From Polytrichum commune (Eukaryota; Streptophyta; Polytrichopsida; Polytrichales; Polytrichaceae): DNA of 64,000 nucleotides. The stretch covers positions 51,424,758 through 51,488,757 of the forward strand of contig OX485805.1 of the NCBI GenBank assembly GCA_950295325.1, in the 5' to 3' direction. The notes below the pieces were generated by a model. It worked only from the letters and a program-made list of their open reading frames with translations, was not told the DNA's origin and searched no databases. The position numbers and the translations under genes are program-made. Position 1 is the first letter of the stretch; every line of letters starts with the position of its first letter. Shown here piece by piece: positions 58,524 through 64,000 of this stretch.

Positions 58524-59688
58524 CAAATGCCAAATCAGCCAAAGCATTGTGACTTGCTCATGACCTCATAAATAAATAAAAACCTGCAGAGTGACCATGC
58601 TCCACCTATAGATCCTAGTACCATGCCAACTTTGACGCTATCTTTTCACTTTTTGAAGAAAAGCTATCACGTGTCACAAAACTATTGTCCGAAACTCATC
58701 ATAGAATTTATGTGGTATACTTGAAGTCTTGAATCTGCCATGGTACTACTATCTACATAGAGAAGTACTAAAGTTACATCTAAGGTAAGTTTCTTATTAG
58801 GACACCCATATTTGAGTGGTACGCGGTGAGGTGAGGCTTCAAGAATGCATATCAAAAAGACATGTTTTTAAAAGAGATTGGATTATGTGCTCAAAATATG
58901 ATAATCATTCTAGATTTAATAATCAACATTTTTTTTTTTATCATTTTTGGGGGGCGGGGGGAGGGAAGGGTTATATGAGAACTCAATGAGCATGAAAATC
59001 TTCACTTTGGTAATGAACAAGATATTCATACAAGCTTTAAAAATGATATAACCTTTATTTGGATTTGCTCAGCATGTTGTAAGATTATATCATGCCCACA
59101 TTAGGACCAAAGACTAGTCCACACCAATAGGAGAATTTCCATATTCAGAGGAGCAGTTATCTTGTATGCATTGGCAAAACTACAAAACATTACATCCAGT
59201 TGAGGTTACTATGAGTAGGGCAACAAATCCTTATTGATACCAGTAAAAGAAGCACCAACATGCCCTAATCATGGGCATGGTAGTATTACTCTTTGAATGT
59301 TTCATATCATAGGAGAAGTGGGGTAGTTGGAAAAAGTAACCATTTAAGACCGTCTGCTTCATGATATATGGAGTTTTGTGCCAACTGTGATAGTATTGTC
59401 CTAATAAGCAACCAATGAAATGAAATGAAGTTGATTTTGAAGTCTACGATGCCAAAAGGCTAATGGGATTGAATGTACATCAAGATGGTGTCAAACCAAC
59501 TACTTCTCTAGAGTTTTGGAGTGCAGTAGCCTCCATGAGATAGAGGCTAACGCCAACTTGATGGTCCAATTGAAAGAAAGACTTGAGGCTCCTTTGGACA
59601 ACTTTTTCAAATAACGATGGAAACTAATCTCTAAATAATCTAATGTTATTTAGGGGACATTCCAACACAAAATGTGCCTTGTTTTCAA
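58524..59688. other. Intergenic sequence with a dispersed repeat at 58795-59110
   Basis: 58795-59110 aligns with 50165-50450 in the same orientation: CTTATTAGGWCACC, ATATTTGAGTGGTA, GATTGGATTRTGTGCTCAAA and TTTGGATTTGCT. It also carries a G-rich run near 58950. No exon supported. Confidence 0.5.
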
Positions 59689-60239
59689 CTACACTATAAA
59701 AGCAAAAGTGGCATAGTAAAGTATTTCTAGAGCTAGGTATAGTCGTCCATCATCCAATTTCAACGGCAAGTCATAGTTTGAGGTGCAACAGACAAAAGTG
59801 ATCTTGCGTTGTGGTGGTGTCAACGGTTGCTTCAAGTACAATTCACATTTGTATTTGAGAAAATCCACGAGGGGGAGGTAATCATGTTTCTTCCCTAAGA
59901 GATGGAAAGAGTTCCACTCTTTAGCAAGAAAAGCCTTTGTGATCTCGTCATATGTTATTTTTGATATGGTTGGGTTGTATGGATTTCCCAATGAGATAGG
60001 TCCCATGATGTCTTCCACGTGGTTGCCGATTTGTGCCAAGTGTTAAATCCTTGTGTGATCAGATTTTGGGGAAATGAAGTTGCTTTGCTAACTAACCAAG
60101 AGGGGGGTAGGTGGGCAAGCCATTGTTGAAAACTCTTAGTGAGCTTGAGATCATATAATTCTACGGGAAGTTCTCCAAAGAACACACTTTGATGTGAGAC
60201 ATCATATGTATCTTCATGCTCTTCTCGAAAACCTTCCAA
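59689..60239 (-). pseudogene. Unrecognised coding-like region in two frames
   Basis: Two overlapping minus-strand frames. 60239-59955 reads MEGFREEHEDTYDVSHQSVF and FGELPVELYDLKLTKSFQQW. 60039-59689 reads DEITKAFLAKEWNSFHLLGK, PLVDFLKYKCELYLKQPLTP and RRK-free helices ending ATFAFIV. The frames change around 59955-60039, so a frameshift or intron lies there. Composition is protein-like and unlike the neighbouring AT-rich noise. It has some style in common with 54276-55514 (aromatic and His-rich helices), but I could not align them. No family recognised. Confidence 0.35.
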
Positions 60240-60701
60240 TGAGAATTTTCAAGACGCCTCTCCAAATTTCAGTGCCTCGTATTAGCGTTGGAAGCACCAA
60301 AGCCTTGAATAGAGAGGTACTCATTATCAAATGAAGTGGTTGGCAATTTGATTCCCACCGTGTAATCTTCTCTCTACTTGGCGGAAAACAAAACTAGGTA
60401 GGTAGGTAGGTAGGAAGCCAAGAGCCCACCCACCGCAAGGTAGGCAGTAAACACCACCTTGTACCAAGAGGATTCTTGAGTAGGATAGGGCCAATGGGCT
60501 CAAATTCACATCAGATTGCCCAACGTTGGTTAATTACATTTATTTTTATGTCAATAGAGTCCTACCTCTTTATTATGACACTTGATAGTATGACCACTTC
60601 AATATAATGACACAAATTTTGTAAAACAAACTTTCTAGTTAAAATATGCCTTTACAAAATGATTGTGACATTGCCAATATGACAATCGTGGACCACCCCC
60701 C

Positions 60702-60702
<1 letters not shown>

Positions 60703-60766
<64 letters not shown>
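60703..60766. repeat. Compound (AT)n(AG)n microsatellite
   Basis: (AT)9 at 60703-60720 is followed immediately by (AG)23 at 60721-60766. A likely hypervariable locus; no coding role. Confidence 0.95.
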
Positions 60767-60769
<3 letters not shown>

Positions 60770-61319
60770 ATGACGGGTCCCACATATACATAACTTTATG
60801 TAACTTTCACATATGTAATGTGGATAAAAGGAATTTTAATGTACAAAATGATGTTAAAAAATTAAAACTAAGGGAAAGTGATAACATCACTGCATGTCAG
60901 AGTTGCTTGATATGGCCTTGGGACAAAAAATAAAGCCACTTATTTTCTACCTCAATGCAGAGCCCTTGAAATGTTTAGATGTTGATGAGAGACCTCCACC
61001 TATTATGAAACTGACATGTCCTCAACATCATGCTCAATTGTTAGCTTTATTTTATTATGGACAAACCCATTAGAGTTTACTCCTACATACATAATGAAAG
61101 CGCATGGCATGTCAGAGAAGCTCAATAACATACATATGTTGCTACATCAACGGATTATCGAATCCTTCTTCAAGTCCACGTAGATTTCATTGCATTTTCG
61201 TAAAGACATTTTTGATGAATGGCTATTTATTTTGTTTTGTGTATGTGACAAAAACACACATCGATCGGATGTATGTATTTTCATGAAAGGACCTGGTTAT
61301 TATGACAAAAAGGCCCAGT

Positions 61320-61900
61320 TTGTCATGATATTGATGAATGTGTGACACCTTGGTTTCCCAAGCGTGTCATACAGGACGGACGGAGGTAGGCCTGATGAGC
61401 CAATAGGGAGCCAGAGAGACTGCCTTTGACCCCAGTCTCCCGACACCCAGAAAGAGTGCCGTAGTTTCTGGGTGATATTAAATCCAGTGGAGTTGGATGC
61501 CTGACAGTGGATGGGAATGACCACGTGGCGCAATCCCATTGGCTGAAGGGACATCTAGGGTTATTCTACCCAAATAACCATGACATGGGACATAGGCTCC
61601 CTGTAACTCTGCACATGGGATAACTTCATCAGTACTTGCCTGGTTATTTCACTGCCCAAGTTCTCACAATTCCATCATTAAAACCTTCCAAGTTGTGTAG
61701 GGTTTTTGTCGTCGTCTACAGTTTTAAAAAAGCCCCGGATTCCTCTCTCTTTGTATTCCGATCCCTGCTGAATAATGAGCCAAGTACATCCGTTCGCTTG
61801 TTCTCCAAGTTTCTCTCCTTTTTATACAAAAGGAATGTGGCTTTAATTTGCCACGAGAGGTTTGGTTCTAAAATGACATTTTAAAGTTCCATTATTTCTA
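61320..61900 (+). promoter_or_regulatory. Orphan promoter-like segment with G-box and CCAAT motif
   Basis: A GC-richer island in AT-rich sequence. CCACGTGGC (G-box core CACGTG at 61522-61527) stands 10 bases from CCATTGGCT (inverted CCAAT, 61538-61542). T-rich, leader-like sequence follows to about 61760. G-boxes bind bZIP and bHLH factors in light- and ABA-regulated plant genes. No coding frame of note follows; the 82-codon frame at 61636-61884 is unsupported. It may be a promoter relic, the 5' end of an RNA gene, or an enhancer-like fragment. Confidence 0.35.
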
Positions 61901-62847
61901 GATACTAGCTCTTTTCATATTTAATGGGAAATTTCATTGAGCTTCCAGTGAGCTTCACCTAACCTTATTCATTAAGTTCAGACATGCATTACCCGTCCTT
62001 AATTATTACCACTCAAAGGCGGTCTTCATAATGCCTCTATCGCATGATATGGGACAAAGCCAATAAACAAAAGAAAAAGTGTGTGATAGTAATTCCACGT
62101 TGTGCAACTTGACAACTACAACAACATCACCACGTTGGCCATGTTAAAGAAAATTTGTAGGAGCATTTGATTTAGTGTGACCCACACTATTCATCATCGA
62201 CTTCCACTGATTGTTTTGCAAAGAATGTATTGGTTGGCATGTAGATAGGGGTGTCGTATGAAACTTGTTGCTACATGACAAGTCACAAGAGATCACTCTA
62301 ATTAGCATGCCACATCAATTTCAATGTCACAACAATAAATTGTTTGATTTATTGTTACCAAATGCATATGAAAAACAAGAAATAGTGCAAGAATATGGCG
62401 AGACGGAATCACTGCATATGAACGTACCCCTCATCTATCCAACATGAAAACTTGACACTCCATAAGTTCATGGTTGGTTCATCTCCAATGACTTGGAATA
62501 GGAAGACTAATTCAAGGTCTTTGAGGCTAATTCTAGTGTCAAATCGTCGTTAAACATTATTGTTTGGGCTACATACCAATTCATGCCTTTTATATATTGG
62601 TTGAATGAGAGGTATGCATGTATACAATAATTCCGAGTTGCCCAAGAATATGTATAAACTTGTAAATACCTCAATTTTACCATGTAACAATGCAGGTCAC
62701 TTCATAGTAAGTTTGCACAATTTCATCACAAAGACCTTCATATGTAAATCTCAAATACTTATTGTATATGAAACTCCATCAATGCTAATAAATATGAGCC
62801 AAGCATCATATGGATCCTCTTCTTAGCCAAGTAAAGTTTTGTGTTCC

Positions 62848-63506
62848 CAGGGGGTGGACTCTTCATTGGAAACCTAAATGATGTGCACGAGTCACTATGA
62901 TATTAAAAGCCCTATGTACAAGAAGTTTGTAGAGAAAACAAATGCATATGTACACATGGCATGTTAGAAAATGGAGTCATATATTTGTACTAAGATTGTT
63001 GATTTAATATGATAAATGCCTCTACTGCATATACAAATTATAAATCATGAATTAAATATGCACTTATTACATGTAAAATCCATGTTCACTTTTTAAGGAG
63101 AAAGTCATTGAACATTTTTGCATCCATAAGATGTAACTCGATGATTGCATCAAACAAACAAAGACAAGAGAAAAATAACTATAAAGCCACAATTTGGAGA
63201 GAGAAAAAAATCAAGGGAGCCCATGAGCACTCCAAAGAGCCTCTAGCTTGTCCTCAAACCCAAATGTAAACCCTTAAAGGAATGGACAAGGGAGTCATTG
63301 AGGACTATTACATATTGCAACAATGAATAAAAATGTGAATTAGATGAAACTAACAAATTTATTTTCAAAAAGATCTAAATCTTAGGGCCCCCTTTTGTAC
63401 ATTCATGTTTAATTTTAAAAAGCATGCTATGTATGCTAATGCCTCAAATAATACCCCTTCTCATACTCATGCTAGTTCATATGTGGTATGAAGAATCCAC
63501 CTATAG
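62848..63506. mobile_element. Short deletion relative of the 13.4-kb hAT-like element
   Basis: About 659 bp. The left end CAGGGGGTGGACTCTTCATT and the right end ATGAAGAATCCACCTATAG are inverted repeats. The left part is the inverted form of 12535-12809 and of 15160-15427. The right part is the direct form of 12033-12385. So it is the same family as 13357-15427, in opposite orientation and without the long interior and minisatellite. Flanking 8-mers do not match, so the target duplication is lost or the right edge is mis-set. Confidence 0.65.
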
Positions 63507-63539
63507 CAACATCTTATGAGCACAACAAGAATGGGCACG

Positions 63540-64000
63540 GAATCAAGGACCAAAGTGCAACCGGGATCGAAGAAAGGCGAAGAAAGGCGAAGAAAGGAAG
63601 CTCACCATGGCCATTGAAGAACGGAGCATGTAGGAACATGGTAGGAGGTGACAAAGGCCTTGGAGATCGAAGAGGAGGAGAAATGATTTAAAGGTGGGCC
63701 CGTAACCCTTCAAGACCCCCAGCCCCAAGACCTTGCCCAAGACTCTCTCCTCTAGACCCCAATGAAGACCCCTACTCAAAACCCCCAGCCTAAGACCCCA
63801 TGCTCAAGAACACCAGTGAAGACCCAAGTCTTGGGAAATGACAAAGACTTAGGACTTAAGAAGTCTTAGACCTAGAGAGTTGTTGAGAATAACTACATTA
63901 ACCACCATATGTTCATGGAAAATAAATATTTCAAATCTTTCAGTACAGAAGGCAAATTTTATGGAATAGAAGGATCCGTATAGGGTTTGTTTAAGAAGTG
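63540..64000. other. Window end, short GA-rich and CCC-rich repeats
   Basis: GCGAAGAAAG is repeated three times near 63566-63598. From 63700 to 63830 there is a loose array of AAGACCCC and CCAGCC units (AAGACCCCCAGCCCCAAGACC and variants). No exon supported; the 78-codon minus frame at 63543 is composition-driven. Confidence 0.45.

Overview
This is nuclear DNA from a land plant. It has spliced genes, AT-rich intergenic sequence, plant-specific families (a CBL calcium sensor, S-protein homologues, a pectate lyase fragment) and many plant-type transposons: a Copia element, an LTR remnant with an initiator-Met-like primer site, hAT elements and inverted-repeat elements. The low gene density and the unspliced CBL make me favour a bryophyte, perhaps a moss. 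That is inference; the sequence does not prove it. I saw no prokaryotic operon, CRISPR array or rRNA gene, and no convincing tRNA gene.

Layout. 1-2.9 kb: terminal exon and 3' UTR of a Gln/His/Asn-rich protein, likely nuclear. 3-8 kb: a foldback element and a cluster of related inverted-repeat elements. 8.07-11.3 kb (minus): a decayed short-chain dehydrogenase gene whose introns carry two different tandem repeats. 12-18.2 kb: dispersed repeats and a 2.07-kb hAT-like element with an 8-bp target duplication and a related empty site nearby. 18.3-18.8 kb: a short inverted-repeat element beside the GC-rich upstream region of a small two-helix membrane protein (19.6-20 kb), whose stop-codon region and 3' UTR are repeated four times. 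21.9-22.3 kb: pectate lyase exon fragments. 22.4-26.75 kb (minus): a decayed Copia retrotransposon. 26.9-27.95 kb: LTR, primer site and leader of another retroelement.

28.2-33.0 kb: a decayed multi-exon gene of unusual design, with an acidic region, proline-rich repeats, an FCP1/NIF-like HAD domain whose nucleophile Asp is Asn, and a repeated C-terminal motif. 36.55-37.2 kb: an intact intronless CBL gene with two telo-box motifs upstream. 42.65-49.0 kb: a tandem array with two almost identical intact S-protein homologue genes (minus) in much more diverged modules, plus a third partial module. 50-60.3 kb: dispersed repeats, two unrecognised coding-like regions and an internally deleted hAT element with exact target duplications. 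60.3-64 kb: microsatellites, an orphan promoter-like segment with G-box and CCAAT motifs, and another copy of the 13.4-kb element family.

Working genes are few: CBL, the two S-protein homologues, the small membrane protein, and the gene ending near 2.1 kb. They show no shared pathway. The rest is mobile or decayed sequence. The best candidates for something undescribed are the FCP1-like composite gene, the homogenised S-protein pair, and the tandem repeats that have copied gene boundaries (an exon end at 11.1 kb, a stop codon at 19.96 kb).
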